Positions 63,796-64,000 of a DNA stretch of 64,000 bases are shown here, one piece after another. Source of the DNA: Thermococcus gorgonarius (GTDB taxonomy: Archaea; Methanobacteriota_B; Thermococci; Thermococcales; Thermococcaceae); NCBI RefSeq assembly GCF_002214385.1, contig NZ_CP014855.1:310001-374000 (forward strand), in the 5' to 3' direction. The notes under the pieces are model-generated. The model made no database searches, was not told where the DNA came from, and saw only the letters and a program-made list of their open reading frames with translations. The position numbers and the translations under genes are program-made. Position 1 is the first letter of the stretch, and each line of letters starts with the position of its first letter.

Positions 63796-64000
63796 TTAAA
63801 ATCCCAACTTTTTCTTTACTTCTTCAGCGCTCAGCCCCTTCACGAGCAAGTCCTTTTCCCTGCTCGTTTCGCCCTTCACTATCTCGACCTCCGCGCCGAA
63901 GAGCTTCGAGAAGAACTTCACGACCTCTTTGTTCGCCTTCCCCTCGACGGGTGGAGCCTTGATTTTGACCTTCAGCCTTCCGCGCCATTCGTCAATTCCC
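63796..64000 (-). CDS. DUF167 (UPF0235) protein, 5' end outside the window
   Basis: An open frame of 67 codons running in from the right edge and stopping at 63796. It reads GIDEWRGRLKVKIKAPPVEG, then KANKEVVKFFSKLFGAEVEI and GETSREKDLLVKG, which is the core of the small DUF167/YggU family (usually 70-100 residues, unknown function). Only the first residues are missing. The gap to vapB is about 58 nt. Confidence 0.85.
   Translation of the reverse strand, partial: GIDEWRGRLKVKIKAPPVEGKANKEVVKFFSKLFGAEVEIVKGETSREKDLLVKGLSAEEVKKKLGF

Overview
The window is chromosomal DNA from a hyperthermophilic archaeon of the Thermococcales, most likely a Thermococcus. Evidence: archaeal ribosomal proteins (L7Ae, S28e, L24e, S6e), an intein-split aIF5B/IF2, di-myo-inositol-phosphate (DIP) osmolyte genes, ribose-1,5-bisphosphate isomerase, FtsZ, XerA, KEOPS Cgi121, AT-rich TATA boxes about 25-30 nt before genes, and GGTGA-type ribosome binding sites that often override the longest open frame. 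Function calls come from reading the protein sequences; no database search was possible.

Layout. (1) 1-6.7 kb: translation operon (truD end, L7Ae, S28e, L24e, Ndk, IF2 with a homing-endonuclease intein), interrupted by a secreted protein of unknown function. (2) 6.7-26.1 kb: housekeeping and metabolism. This holds a DUF234 ATPase followed by a possibly frameshifted gene, an m5U methyltransferase, glyoxylate reductase, a C/D-box sRNA in front of a PfkB kinase, Nudix, NERD, QueD, a diphthamide ligase, DIP synthesis (IPCT/DIPPS and inositol-1-phosphate synthase), a DHPS-like protein, TatD, a ferritin-like/DUF835 fusion and an MBL hydrolase. A decayed ATPase remnant lies at 22.8-23.0 kb. (3) 26.2-49.2 kb: an AT-richer accessory island made almost entirely of defence-type genes. 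(4) 49.4-64 kb: core genes again, with a division/segregation neighbourhood (XerA, Toprim protein, tRNA-Arg, Cgi121, RHH-FtsZ, ParA-RHH), then RibL, PyrF, DUF72, an aIF2B-like protein, gluconeogenic GAPDH with a recognisable regulatory motif, VapBC and the end of a DUF167 gene.

The island has two arms reading away from a 0.5-kb non-coding core at 34.1-34.6 kb. The minus-strand arm is a four-gene operon: EVE protein, RNase J-like beta-CASP nuclease, McrB, McrC. Its McrB carries an extra EVE-like domain inserted inside the AAA+ motor, and a second EVE domain that is a full-length paralogue of the free EVE protein. The plus-strand arm starts with a 1336-residue adenine methyltransferase and then runs through a Kiwa-like pair (KwaA/KwaB), two unrecognised proteins, an AbiE toxin-antitoxin pair with its own palindromic operator, a large PLD-nuclease/SNF2 helicase translationally coupled to AbiE, a DUF365 protein and an HsdR-N-like nuclease, ending against an opposing EVE protein. 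My reading is that a methyltransferase/helicase-nuclease system has been opened by insertion of Kiwa and AbiE modules, next to a modified-base-sensing McrBC system that has recruited an RNase J-like enzyme. Similar TGTTAC/GTAACA palindromes lie on both sides of the McrBC arm.
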